From Burkholderia sp. E7m39 (lineage in GTDB: Bacteria > Pseudomonadota > Gammaproteobacteria > Burkholderiales > Burkholderiaceae): 32,933 nt of DNA. Shown piece after piece: positions 17,556 through 26,241 of the stretch (positions within the stretch are counted from its first letter, which is position 1; each line of letters begins with the position of its first letter). The position numbers and the translations under genes were made by a program. Location: the NCBI GenBank assembly GCA_001319865.1, contig BBSL01000267.1, positions 1 to 32,933 of the forward strand. The letters run 5' to 3'. The notes under the pieces were generated by a model. That model did not search any database. It was not told the origin of the DNA and saw nothing but the letters and a program-made list of their open reading frames with translations.

Positions 17556-19196
17556 CTAAGGCTTTGTTCGCTTCACGGTGGGCGCAGCAACGCCTTCGAT
17601 CATGATATTCACGCAAGCGGGCAAGCTCGAATCATGTGCTTCATTGGCAGCCGTCGGTACTTCATCGGCGCGAGTAACGAGTTTGCCAAAGCCGCCGAAA
17701 GCCACGGTGACGTTGTCGTATCGGGTGGGCAAGAGTTCGCAACCGATCAATCTTTCCCGGCCGTAATTGCGCAACTGGATCTGATACTCGGCGTTCCAGC
17801 GTGCGTCGTTGCCGACAACGGCGACGAACGGTAGCCGGTAGCGGACGGCGGTGTCCATCTCGGCCGCGTGAAAGCCGAAGGTGCCGTCGCCCATTACTGC
17901 AACGACGGGAACGTCCGGGTAAGCAACGCGTGCTGCCAGGGCAAACGGCAGTGCCGCGCCGATTGCACCCGCCACGCCATTGATCACTCGATTGGGCGCG
18001 CGCAAACAGGCTTGCGCCCATTGCCCTATCTCTCCGCCGTCTGAAATAAGAACTGAATTCGGATGGCTGTCCAGTAGCGACTGAAAAGGCGCAAGCGCCT
18101 GAACGGGATGCATGCGTCCTTCGATCGACGATGACGCTGATGCCCAGCTCTCGGGCCGGTATGAGACGGCGCTCTCGACATCCTGCGTCCATCCGCTGTC
18201 GGCAACACTACGCGCGATTCCCGACGAGACGAACGCATCGAGCGCAGAAAACGCATCCGCGACGGCCGTACCGATCAGGCGTTCTCCTACCGCGCGCCGC
18301 GTGCGCGCGAGTTCTTCGGGCTCCGCGTCGATTTGCAGGAAGGTGCAGTGTTCTTCGAACGCGGGCGTCTTGCCGAAGTTCAGCGTGAAATCGAGCCGCT
18401 TGCCGAGCAGCATCACCCGGTCTGCGCGAGCGAGGATTTCCGCAAAGGCGCCAAGGCTCGGATCATTGATGCCACGTGGGCTTTCCATGCCGATCACGGG
18501 CACGCCCAGAACCGCTGCGACTTTCGCCGTGCGCTCGCGCCCTGCCCGAGTCGAACAGGACGGGCCGGCCAGAATCAACGGACGACGCGCATCCAGAAGG
18601 CTCGCCAACAACGTCCTTCCCCGCGAAACATCGAGCGGCTGTGCGATCGCATTGAAGGACGCGTCATCGATATCAGCGGGCAGACGAGCGGCGCTCTCCA
18701 GCACGTCGGTCGGCAGGCTCAGGTGGACGGGCCCCGGCCGCCCACTTCGGGCGACCCTGATCGCTTGCGCCAGATCGTCTGCGAGCGCGTCGGGGTGCTG
18801 GGCAGTCGCCGCCAACTTGACCAATGGGGCCGTCATGTCAGCCTGGCGCATCTCCTGAAATGCGCCCATGCCCAGTTGACTGTTTGGCGCGTGACCCGAG
18901 AGGAGAAGCACAGACGACTCCGCCATTTGAGCCGTGTACAGCGCGGACACCGCATTTGCGTGGCCCGGCCCTCCCGTCACCAGCGCCACGCCCAGCCTGC
19001 CGGTGAGGCGGGAATATGCATCGGCCATATGCACAGCGGCAGCTTCGTGCCGCGTGTGAAACAGTTCGATATCCGCGTCGAGGCACGCATCGAAGATGGG
19101 CATGATGTGATTGCCTGACAGCGTGAAGATGTGCCTCACACCTGCTTTCGCCAACACTCTCACCAACGAATCAGCCCCGCGGCATGCAGTCTTCAT
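17556..19196 (-). CDS. ThDP-dependent enzyme of the acetolactate synthase/decarboxylase family
   Basis: 546 residues from the ATG at 19196, with GGAG about 8 bases upstream; the longer frame to 19322 adds nonconserved residues. The three-domain layout of the family is intact. The N-terminal PYR domain has the catalytic glutamate Glu51 (FHTRHEAAAVHMADAYSR), the central domain has the GPSCSTRAGRER stretch, and the C-terminal PP domain has the ThDP/Mg motif starting GDGTF at 436-440 and continuing to NDA. It lacks the signatures I know for Xsc (sulfoacetaldehyde acetyltransferase), and it is too long for the split sulfopyruvate decarboxylase ComDE. Substrate candidates are a 2-oxoacid such as sulfopyruvate, or another C3-C4 oxoacid; none is shown by the sequence. 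It is divergent from tctBA, suggesting joint control with uptake. Confidence 0.82.
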   Translation of the reverse strand: MKTACRGADSLVRVLAKAGVRHIFTLSGNHIMPIFDACLDADIELFHTRHEAAAVHMADAYSRLTGRLGVALVTGGPGHANAVSALYTAQMAESSVLLLSGHAPNSQLGMGAFQEMRQADMTAPLVKLAATAQHPDALADDLAQAIRVARSGRPGPVHLSLPTDVLESAARLPADIDDASFNAIAQPLDVSRGRTLLASLLDARRPLILAGPSCSTRAGRERTAKVAAVLGVPVIGMESPRGINDPSLGAFAEILARADRVMLLGKRLDFTLNFGKTPAFEEHCTFLQIDAEPEELARTRRAVGERLIGTAVADAFSALDAFVSSGIARSVADSGWTQDVESAVSYRPESWASASSSIEGRMHPVQALAPFQSLLDSHPNSVLISDGGEIGQWAQACLRAPNRVINGVAGAIGAALPFALAARVAYPDVPVVAVMGDGTFGFHAAEMDTAVRYRLPFVAVVGNDARWNAEYQIQLRNYGRERLIGCELLPTRYDNVTVAFGGFGKLVTRADEVPTAANEAHDSSLPACVNIMIEGVAAPTVKRTKP

Positions 19197-19574
19197 TCCC
19201 CTATCTCCAGAGTGAACATGGTTTGTTGGCGTTCCAGTATCAAGGTCTCGCAGCGCAATAAAAAGAAAAACATTCTTGCCGTCAGCTAAAGGATCGCTTG
19301 CGCACGCATCGTGCGAGCCCAAGGCGTTGCCCTCCCAAGGCTCTCCCCTCGCAACGGCCCCATGTTTTCCCTGATGGCATTTCAGGCAGTGACGAATTAC
19401 ATTTCTAACTCATCTATATGACGTGAATGAGTGATCGCGCTACACGGTCACTTGCATGCCGTTAGCCGCACACGTTCATACGCCCGCAGTTGTCCGCCGT
19501 TGTCCGGTGGCTCGCGCGTGTCCCGTTTCTTCGTCTGGTCAACAAATCATCCCTCGGGATGCGGAGGTGTCCAA
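19197..19574. promoter_or_regulatory. Divergent promoter region between the ThDP enzyme and tctBA
   Basis: This 378-base divergent intergenic region must drive both units. A small inverted repeat, ACTCAT (19408-19413) / ATGAGT (19427-19432), lies in a locally AT-rich stretch and is the only symmetric element I can see. No regulator gene is adjacent. The nearest candidate is the LysR gene about 11 kb away. Confidence 0.4.
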
Positions 19575-20045
19575 TTGGGAGCGAAACCAGCCTTCAGCAA
19601 GGACTACTACGGCGGCGCGCTGATGATCGTCATCGGACTAAGCGCCGTGTATGCCGGCACGACTTACCAGGTCGGCACGCTGACGAGCATGGGCGCGGGC
19701 TTTTTCCCCGTAGCAGTCGGCGCGCTGCTGGCGCTCGTCGGGGTCCTGATCGCCATCCAGGCGAAAGACTTGCCGGCTCCTGACCCGCATCCGGGCAATC
19801 ATTCGAGACTGCCTGATCTGCGCGGCAGCGTCTGCATCATCGGCGGCACGGTTGCCTTTGTCGTGCTCGGAAAACACGGCGGCTTGCTGCCCGCCACGTT
19901 CGCCATCGTATTCATCGCCGCTCTTGGCGACCGCTCCAACACGTTGCTTCGAGCTGCCTCGCTGTCGGTCACGATGTGTGTGATCGCCCTCGTTGTTTTC
20001 TCGTGGGCTCTGAAGCTGCAATTGCCACCACTCGCCTGGGGATAG
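19575..20045 (+). CDS. tctB: Tripartite tricarboxylate transporter, small membrane subunit TctB
   Basis: 156 residues from a TTG start at 19575, chosen because a strong GGAGG lies 6-7 bases upstream. ATG or GTG alternatives further upstream lead into nonconserved sequence. There are four hydrophobic segments, beginning KDYYGGALMIVIGLSAVYAG and then YQVGTLTSMGAGFFPVAVG, the characteristic TctB opening with a G-x-G-F-F-P motif. It is the small integral subunit of a TTT carrier that uses a periplasmic TctC receptor. tctA follows after 6 bases. The usual tctC gene is not here; a Bug-type receptor is encoded convergently at 21879-22874. Confidence 0.88.
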   Translation: MGAKPAFSKDYYGGALMIVIGLSAVYAGTTYQVGTLTSMGAGFFPVAVGALLALVGVLIAIQAKDLPAPDPHPGNHSRLPDLRGSVCIIGGTVAFVVLGKHGGLLPATFAIVFIAALGDRSNTLLRAASLSVTMCVIALVVFSWALKLQLPPLAWG

Positions 20046-20051
20046 TGAAAA

Positions 20052-21599
20052 ATGATCGGACAATCGCTACACGATCTGCTTTATGGCTTCTCGGTTGCCT
20101 TGCAGGGAAGCAATCTGATGTGGTCGTTCTTCGGCGTGCTGGTAGGCAACATGGTCGGCGTGCTGCCCGGCATGGGCGCGCTGTCCGCAATTTCCATTCT
20201 GCTTCCCCTCACGTACGTCATGCATCCTGTGCCGGCCATCCTCATGCTCGCCGGCATATTCTATGGATCGCAATACGGCGGGGCGATTGGCGCCATTCTG
20301 CTCAACCTGCCGTCCCATCCGCCGCACGCGATAACCTGTCTCGACGGCTATCCGATGGCGAAAGCGGGCAAAGGCGGGACAGCCCTCGGCATCACGATGT
20401 TGAGTTCCTTCTTCGCGGCATCGGCGGGTATCCTGTTGATGATCTTCGCGTCCCCTCTGCTCACGACGATCGCCTTCAAGTTCGGCCCCGCCGAGATCTT
20501 CTCGGTCATGCTGCTCGGCCTGCTTGCCGGTTCGACGATGTCCCGTGGCTCCGCGCTCAAGGGCGTCGCCATGACGCTTTTTGGCTTGCTGTGCGGCATG
20601 GTCGGAACGGACGTGAATACCGGTTCGTTCCGCTTCACATTCGGATTGACCGACCTGAACGACGGACTCGAACTCGTCGCAATCGCGATGGGCCTGTTCG
20701 GCATCGCGGACTTTCTGTGCAACGTCAACCGGATGGGCGTCTCGTCCAATGCGATGAAGGTGCGCTTTCGCGATATGCGGCCGAGTCGCGATGAACTGAA
20801 GGCGACGTTCTGGCCCATGACGCGCGGAACGGCAGTCGGCGCCCTGTTCGGAGCCATGCCGGGAACGGGGCCGACGATCACCACTTTTGTTGCCTATGCG
20901 CTCGAACGAAAGCTGTCGAGGAATCCGCAGAAGTTCGGAACGGGCATGATTGCCGGGGTCGCAGCGCCCGAAGCATCGTCCCATTCGAAGACGCAGGTCG
21001 ATTTCATCCCGACCATGAGTCTCGGCATACCCGGCGACCCCGTGATGGCCCTGATCCTCGGTGCGCTGATCATTCAGGGCATTACGCCGGGACCGCAACT
21101 GATTTCCGAGCACCCGGACATCTTCTGGGGATTGATAGCGAGTTTCTGGATCGGGAACATTCTGCTCGTGCTGCTCAACGTACCGATGATCGGCATCTGG
21201 ATCAAGCTGTTGCGGCTGCCTTACCGGTATCTGTTCCCTTCGGCGATGTTCTTTATCGCGGTTGGCGTCTTCAGCACCCAGAACAGTCTTTTTCAGGTGT
21301 GGGAAGTACTGGCCTTTGGGGTGCTGGGAACCGTCTTCGGTTACTTCGGCTTCTCCGTAGCGCCGATTCTTCTCGGTTTCGTCCTCGGCCCCATGATCGA
21401 GGAGAACTTCCGGCGTGCGCTCCTGATATCGCACGGCAAGCTTTCCATCTTTATCGAACGGCCGATCAGTTGTGGTTTTCTGATTACGTCCGCGCTGCTT
21501 GTTCTGCTCGTGATCTACTCCACGCAAAGAAATCGGGTGCGTGAGGCAAAACGCGGAGAGGCGCTGGAACTCGGAACGAATAGCGCCGGGGGCGAATGA
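20052..21599 (+). CDS. tctA: Tripartite tricarboxylate transporter, large membrane subunit TctA
   Basis: 515 residues with about 11-12 hydrophobic segments. Family hallmarks are visible: GVLVGNMVGVLPGMGALSAI near residue 30-50, the second inverted glycine-proline motif ALFGAMPGTGPTITTFVAYA, and SSHSKTQVDFIPTMSLGIPG with the conserved P-T-x-x-L-G-I-P-G. It imports a tri- or dicarboxylate, or a related organic acid, by cation symport once loaded by TctC. The ATG is 6 bases downstream of the tctB stop, and a perfect terminator follows the gene. TTT carriers also serve sulfolactate uptake (SlcHFG of Chromohalobacter), which is relevant to the sulfur-linked neighbours. The substrate is unproven. 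Confidence 0.93.
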   Translation: MIGQSLHDLLYGFSVALQGSNLMWSFFGVLVGNMVGVLPGMGALSAISILLPLTYVMHPVPAILMLAGIFYGSQYGGAIGAILLNLPSHPPHAITCLDGYPMAKAGKGGTALGITMLSSFFAASAGILLMIFASPLLTTIAFKFGPAEIFSVMLLGLLAGSTMSRGSALKGVAMTLFGLLCGMVGTDVNTGSFRFTFGLTDLNDGLELVAIAMGLFGIADFLCNVNRMGVSSNAMKVRFRDMRPSRDELKATFWPMTRGTAVGALFGAMPGTGPTITTFVAYALERKLSRNPQKFGTGMIAGVAAPEASSHSKTQVDFIPTMSLGIPGDPVMALILGALIIQGITPGPQLISEHPDIFWGLIASFWIGNILLVLLNVPMIGIWIKLLRLPYRYLFPSAMFFIAVGVFSTQNSLFQVWEVLAFGVLGTVFGYFGFSVAPILLGFVLGPMIEENFRRALLISHGKLSIFIERPISCGFLITSALLVLLVIYSTQRNRVREAKRGEALELGTNSAGGE

Positions 21600-21637
21600 A
21601 TTCTGACCACGCCCGCGGCTGATTTCGCCGCGGTTCC

Positions 21638-21667
21638 CGCCGCGAGGGTTTTCCTCGCGGCGTTTTT
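21638..21667 (+). terminator. Rho-independent terminator after tctBA
   Basis: A perfect 10-bp stem, CGCCGCGAGG / CCTCGCGGCG, with a 5-base loop is followed directly by TTTTT. It lies about 40 bases after the tctA stop and ends the tctBA transcript before the convergent tctC. Confidence 0.9.
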
Positions 21668-21878
21668 ATGTCCGCGGCATTTGCCGGGCGCCGTGTAATC
21701 GTACTTGCTTGGGGTTTGCGCGGCGTGCGAAATGGTGCCGCTCAGGCATTGGCGCTACGTTCGACTGGACGTTCGACTACGAGGCGCAGAAGCGAGAAAT
21801 CCGACGAAGCGGCCATCAACTCGATAAGCCGCACCGCCGGATTTCGTCGTCCAACAAAGCGATAAAACAGGTGAGACT

Positions 21879-22874
21879 TTAGTTCGCAGCAATGTTGCGC
21901 GAACTGATTATTTTTTGCCATTTCGCCGATTCGGTGGCGATCCGGCTTTGAAGCTGTTGCGGTGTATCCCCGACGGGGTCCATGCCGAGCACCGCCAGTC
22001 GCTGGCGCACATCAGGGTCTGCGAGAACCTTAACAGTGTCTTTCTGGATCTTGCTTACGACATCGGGCGGCGTACCGGCCGGCGCCACGAGTGCGAACCA
22101 GCCCGTCACGTTGAATCCCGGCACCCCTGCCTCGCTGACAGTCGGCACATCGGGCCACGCACTCGAACGATGGTCGCCCGTCACCGCGAGCACTTTCACC
22201 GTCTTGCCCTTGATAAAGGGCATCGCCGCAGCGATGTTGGGCAGCACCACCTGCACGCGATCGGCCATCAGGTCGTTCAGTGCAAGGACCTCGCCCTTGT
22301 ACGGCACGTGAACCATCGGAATTCCTGTCGCATCCGCGAACGCCTCATCGGCCATATGCACCTGGCTGCCGATGCCCGCCGAGCCGAAATTCAGCTTGGG
22401 ATGATGCGTCTTACCGAACGTGATCAATTCCTTGAGATTCGAAACGGGCATGGTCGGCGCAACGGCGACGACCATCGGATTGCTCGCGACAGTCGTGATG
22501 CAACTGAAGTCCTTGATCGAATACGGAAGCTGCTTGTAGATGTACTGGTTCACGGTGAACATGCTGCCCGATGCAAGCATCAGCGTGTAGCCGTCGGGAG
22601 ACGACTTCGCTTCGACCTGAGCGGCGATCATGCCGCCCGCACCCGGCCGGTTGTCGACCACCACGGATTGCTTCCACAGCGTTCCGAGCCGCTGCCCGAT
22701 CGTGCGAGCCAGCACATCGGTCGATCCTCCTGCTGAAAACGGCACGATGATCCGGACGGGCTGACCGGGGTACGCGTCTTCCGCGTGAGCTATTGAGGGT
22801 ATCTGAAAAGCAAACGATAGCGACGCAACGAGCAGCAGGCGCCGCCCTATTCCGCGAACGGGATTTTTCGGCAT
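21879..22874 (-). CDS. tctC: TctC/Bug-family periplasmic solute receptor
   Basis: 331 residues from the ATG at 22874, with AAGGAG 8 bases upstream. The signal peptide is clear: a basic RGIGRRLLL start, a hydrophobic core, then IAHA before EDAYPGQPVRII. The mature protein opens with the Bug signature YPGQPVRIIVPFSAGGSTDVLAR and continues with VVDNRPGAGGMIA, both typical of TctC ligand-binding proteins. It should capture a carboxylate in the periplasm for a TTT carrier. Unusually, it is not in the tctBA operon. It is the last gene of the leftward frd/hydratase run (103 bases after frdA), facing tctBA tail to tail. It probably serves TctBA, but could serve another carrier, as orphan Bug proteins are common in Burkholderiales. 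Confidence 0.9.
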   Translation of the reverse strand: MPKNPVRGIGRRLLLVASLSFAFQIPSIAHAEDAYPGQPVRIIVPFSAGGSTDVLARTIGQRLGTLWKQSVVVDNRPGAGGMIAAQVEAKSSPDGYTLMLASGSMFTVNQYIYKQLPYSIKDFSCITTVASNPMVVAVAPTMPVSNLKELITFGKTHHPKLNFGSAGIGSQVHMADEAFADATGIPMVHVPYKGEVLALNDLMADRVQVVLPNIAAAMPFIKGKTVKVLAVTGDHRSSAWPDVPTVSEAGVPGFNVTGWFALVAPAGTPPDVVSKIQKDTVKVLADPDVRQRLAVLGMDPVGDTPQQLQSRIATESAKWQKIISSRNIAAN

Positions 22875-22977
22875 TGCATTGTCTCCTTCGATGTAAGTTG
22901 TGTATGCCGCCATCGCGCGACCGGACAGCGGCGCCGTGAACTTCGTCACGCTTCGTTGCTTTGCCGCGGTTAATTTC

Positions 22978-24708
22978 TCAACCAGTTTCACTCTCGCAAA
23001 GAATGGTCTCTCCGGGACGCACGCGAGAGAACGTTACCTGTTCCTGCCTGATCTGAATCTCGCCGTTCGAGCGGCGGATCGTCGTATATGCGGACATGTC
23101 CAGGTCGCCGGCGTCGGGGAAATCCTCGCGAAATTGCGCGCCGCGAGAGTTCTCGCGGGAAATTGCCGACTCTGTGATGATCTGGCTGACGGAAATCAGG
23201 TTCTTCAGATTGAGCCAATCGTGCCACTGCGCATTGAATGCACGGTCGCCATCCACGACGCCCGTGAGCATCAGTTCACTGTACAGTTCGCGCAACGTCT
23301 CTCTCGCTCTCATCAGGCCTGCACGATCGCGAATGATGCCGACATCCTTCCACATGCATTCATAGAGCGACTCGCGGATCTTCTCCAGCCCGTTTCCGTT
23401 ACGCGAGAATGGCTGTTCTGCATCTTTGATCGCGGCGTCGATAGCTGACCGGTCAGGCTCCCTGTACTGGGCCTGCGCCTTCACCCACTTCGCCATGCTG
23501 TCGCCGGCAATTCCGCCGAACACGGTCGAATTCGCGACGCCATTCCCACCCAGACGATTTGCGCCATGTACGCCGCCCGTATCCTCGCCAGCGGCGAACA
23601 AGCCGTTCAGTTCGGTACGGCAGTCAGGCTCGAAGGTCACGCCGCCCATCATGTAGTGCGCCGTCGGCACGACTTCCACGAGTCCGCCCGCAAGGTCGAA
23701 ACCGCAATCCGCGCAACGCTCGACCATGCCCTTGAACTGCTTGCGAACTTTGTCCGGACCGAGGTGATTCATCTGGATATACACGCCGCCATTTGGCGAC
23801 GTATGCCCGGCGCGCATCTCCGAATAGATGCCGCGCGATACGATGTCGCGGGTGGCGCGCTCCCCACGGCTGTCGTACTGATGCATGAAGCGCTCTTTTG
23901 CGCCATTGAGCAGATATCCGCCCGCGCCGCGCAAGCCTTCTTCGAGCACCGTCCCCGTCATGCGTGTGTGGCTGCCTGCCAGCAGTCCCGTCGGGTGGAA
24001 TTGCACCATCTCCATGTCCCGCAGCGCGAGGCCGGCCCGTAACGCCATCGCGAGACCATCGCAACTCTTGTCGCCCGATGGCGTATGGAATTTGTACATC
24101 GTAGGACCACCGCCCGTCGCCAGCAGAACGGCTCGCGCCTGGACGAAGACGAATTTCCCCGTGCGCATGTCGATCATCAGCACGCCGGCAATGTTCTTGC
24201 CATCGGGCGTCTTGATCAGCTCGATCGCGCGATGTTCTTCGAGCCTGCCGATACCCCGGCTCCAGACCTGTTCGGCGAGCCGGTTGATGATCTCGATCCC
24301 CGTCAGATCGCCCTTATGGACAGTCCGGTCGAAGGTCTGCCCCGCGAACGCTTTCTGGTGTATCGAGCCATCCGGGTTGCGATCAAAAAAGCACCCTAGC
24401 TCATTTTCAAGTTCGCGCACACGTTCGACGGCCGTGCTGACCAGTGTCCACGCAAGGTCCTGATTGCACAGCCATTTGCTGCCCTCGATGGTGTCCATGA
24501 AGTGACGTTCGACTGAATCGCCAGGAGCGAGTGCGACGTTATAACCACCTTGCACCATGCGCGTACATCCGCACTTGCCGAGCAGTCCCTTCACCGCGAC
24601 AGTGATCGAAAGCTCGGGCGCATTTTGATGTGCATGCAGCGCGGCAAACAGGCCCGCGCCGCCGGACCCGAGAATCAGGATGTCAGTCTTGACGCGATCG
24701 ATGTTCAT
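22978..24708 (-). CDS. frdA: Fumarate reductase/succinate dehydrogenase-like flavoprotein subunit, lacking the covalent-FAD histidine
   Basis: 576 residues. The FAD-binding GSGGAG is at 14-19. Active-site landmarks of the SdhA/FrdA family are kept: QFHPTG (His238), EEGLRGAGG (Arg260), RATRDIVSR (Arg287), HYMMGG (His351) and GANRLGGN (Arg385). The histidine that carries covalent 8-alpha-FAD in SdhA/FrdA is replaced: aligning on the conserved QGG, its place is Cys48 in GKCGCTRMVQGG. FAD should therefore be noncovalent. In E. coli FrdA, replacing this histidine abolishes succinate oxidation but leaves fumarate reduction, so the direction or substrate here may differ from Sdh. The gene overlaps the hydratase beta gene by 4 bases (ATGA), tying the two activities together. 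I use frdA as a family label only. Confidence 0.85.
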   Translation of the reverse strand: MNIDRVKTDILILGSGGAGLFAALHAHQNAPELSITVAVKGLLGKCGCTRMVQGGYNVALAPGDSVERHFMDTIEGSKWLCNQDLAWTLVSTAVERVRELENELGCFFDRNPDGSIHQKAFAGQTFDRTVHKGDLTGIEIINRLAEQVWSRGIGRLEEHRAIELIKTPDGKNIAGVLMIDMRTGKFVFVQARAVLLATGGGPTMYKFHTPSGDKSCDGLAMALRAGLALRDMEMVQFHPTGLLAGSHTRMTGTVLEEGLRGAGGYLLNGAKERFMHQYDSRGERATRDIVSRGIYSEMRAGHTSPNGGVYIQMNHLGPDKVRKQFKGMVERCADCGFDLAGGLVEVVPTAHYMMGGVTFEPDCRTELNGLFAAGEDTGGVHGANRLGGNGVANSTVFGGIAGDSMAKWVKAQAQYREPDRSAIDAAIKDAEQPFSRNGNGLEKIRESLYECMWKDVGIIRDRAGLMRARETLRELYSELMLTGVVDGDRAFNAQWHDWLNLKNLISVSQIITESAISRENSRGAQFREDFPDAGDLDMSAYTTIRRSNGEIQIRQEQVTFSRVRPGETILCESETG

Positions 24709-25319
24709 GTTGTCTGCACTCCAAGGCCCGCGAGCACTTCCGCACGACGACGCGCGGTGTCCGCCTTCACTTCGTCGTACAGGCTGTTGCCGTGGCTATC
24801 CATTGCCACGAGCAACGGGCCGAAGTTGTTGATGCGGAATCGCCAGAGCGACTCGGGATTGAGGTCGTCGAGATCCACGGCTTCGATCTGCTCGATCCAC
24901 GTGGTCTCCAGCGCCGCCGTGCCGCCGATGATGGCCAGATAGACACCGCCCAAGTCACGGAAGGCCGCTTGCGAACTTTCACGCAAGCCGCCCTTACCGA
25001 CGATCATGCGCACGCCGTACTGCTGCATCAGTGGACGCGTAAAGCGCTCCATGCGGTCGGACGTCGTCGTGCCGATGCAGACCGGTTCATAACCCGCAGG
25101 AAACGCGTCGCTCACAGGCACCTTTCGGACGTTGGGCGCCGTGTGAATGACGGCGTGTCCGCGAAGATCGAAGCTGGTCGTGCGCCCCTTGTCGAAAAGA
25201 TGAATCTGCGTTGCGTCCCGGATGCCGTAAAGCGTTTGATGCAGCGTCACGGTGTCGTCGACTTGCAGCTTGCGGATTTGCGCCTCGTCGACGGGCGTGT
25301 AGAGGTCGTAGTGGGCCAT
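24705..25319 (-). CDS. Class I hydro-lyase beta subunit (L-tartrate dehydratase/fumarase type)
   Basis: 204 residues, the size of TtdB. The sequence follows the TtdB/FumA C-terminal domain: a swivelling beta-barrel with FDLRGHAVIHTAPNVRK, then GTTTSDRMERFTRPLM, VGKGG, and a C-terminal LWRFRINNFGPLLVAMDSHG. The IHTAPNVRK form resembles TtdB more than the YVGP form of FumA. With the alpha subunit it should add or remove water across a C4-dicarboxylic acid using a catalytic [4Fe-4S] cluster. The ATG at 25319 is 2 bases after the alpha stop, and the TGA overlaps the frdA start, so alpha, beta and frdA are translationally coupled. L-tartrate, fumarate, mesaconate or a substituted fumarate are all possible substrates. 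Confidence 0.87.
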   Translation of the reverse strand: MAHYDLYTPVDEAQIRKLQVDDTVTLHQTLYGIRDATQIHLFDKGRTTSFDLRGHAVIHTAPNVRKVPVSDAFPAGYEPVCIGTTTSDRMERFTRPLMQQYGVRMIVGKGGLRESSQAAFRDLGGVYLAIIGGTAALETTWIEQIEAVDLDDLNPESLWRFRINNFGPLLVAMDSHGNSLYDEVKADTARRRAEVLAGLGVQTT

Positions 25320-25321
25320 TT

Positions 25322-26197
25322 TCAGAAACCGTAAGTGAGTCCATCGGAAGAGAACCTGGCTTTTGCGCGCCGCGCCGAATGACACTGCATGTTGACCGCA
25401 ATGGGATTCATCGTGATGTGCGTGGACGCGAGTTCGATGTGCACGGCAAAGGCGGTGCCATCGCCTCCCAAGCCTTGCGGTCCGATACCCAGTCTGTTCA
25501 CCGCGGCGGACAATTCCTTCTCGAGCGCCGCGCCCTCTGGATCGTCGCAAGAAGTGCCCAAAGCCCGTGTCGCCGCGCGTTTGGCCAGCGCAATGGAAAG
25601 GTCCGACGTGCCGCCGAGACCCACGCCGACAATCGTTGGCGGACAGGTTTTTCCACCGGCCGAAATGACGCAGTCGACCACGAACGTCTTGATTGCATCG
25701 ATTCCTTCGGCGGGCACGGCCATCTTCAGAAACGAATTGTTTTCCGAGCCGCTGCCCTTCGGCACCATTTCGACGACGACTGTCTCATCACCGCCCGTGA
25801 AGTCGATATGAATGACGGGGACCTCGATGCCGCACGACGTGTAGTTATTCTTGCGTGTGAGCGGATGCACCACCGACGAGCGCAGCGGATGCTCCTTCGT
25901 CGCGCGTTCACAGCCCTTGCGAATCGCGGCCTTCAGCGCGTATCCATCGAACTCGACGTTGCGCCCGATTGCAACGTTGTAGATCGGAATACCCGTGTCC
26001 TGGCACAACAGGTTTTTGTTATCTTCCGCCACCGCGATGTTCGTGCGCATCGTGTCTAGCACTCGCCGCGCGACAGTCGATGTTTCCGCCGCCGACAGCT
26101 TCTCGATACCCGCTTTCACGTCGGGCGGAAGCAGTTTCAGCGCGCGAATATAGAGTTCTTTGGAGGCTTCCTCGACTGCACCCAGGTCCAGTTTCAT
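25322..26197 (-). CDS. Class I hydro-lyase alpha subunit (L-tartrate dehydratase/fumarase type)
   Basis: 291 residues from the ATG at 26197 (MKLDLGAVEEAS); the ribosome site is weak, and upstream in-frame sequence overlaps frdD. The three cysteines that ligate the [4Fe-4S] cluster in FumA/TtdA enzymes are visible: Cys65 in CQDTGIPIY, Cys185 in KTCPPTIVGVG and Cys272 in MQCHSARRA. Other family features are KGSGSENNSF and GLGGTSDLS. Split alpha/beta organisation is normal for TtdAB and for many bacterial class I fumarases. Placement between frdD and frdA is not normal for either. It implies a pathway in which hydration of a double bond and its reduction or formation occur in succession. Confidence 0.9.
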   Translation of the reverse strand: MKLDLGAVEEASKELYIRALKLLPPDVKAGIEKLSAAETSTVARRVLDTMRTNIAVAEDNKNLLCQDTGIPIYNVAIGRNVEFDGYALKAAIRKGCERATKEHPLRSSVVHPLTRKNNYTSCGIEVPVIHIDFTGGDETVVVEMVPKGSGSENNSFLKMAVPAEGIDAIKTFVVDCVISAGGKTCPPTIVGVGLGGTSDLSIALAKRAATRALGTSCDDPEGAALEKELSAAVNRLGIGPQGLGGDGTAFAVHIELASTHITMNPIAVNMQCHSARRAKARFSSDGLTYGF

Positions 26198-26241
26198 GAT
26201 CGTCACATCCAGTTCGATTGATTGTGGGGATTGCGCAGGCG

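Noticed and set aside
20067..21527. 486-codon minus-strand open frame opposite tctA
   Set aside because: It is a shadow of tctA, whose membrane helices and TctA motifs are clear; the antisense product is charged low-complexity sequence.
22978..24708. Calling frdA a housekeeping succinate dehydrogenase flavoprotein
   Set aside because: The covalent-FAD histidine is missing, the gene is fused into a hydratase operon, and the order differs from sdhCDAB.
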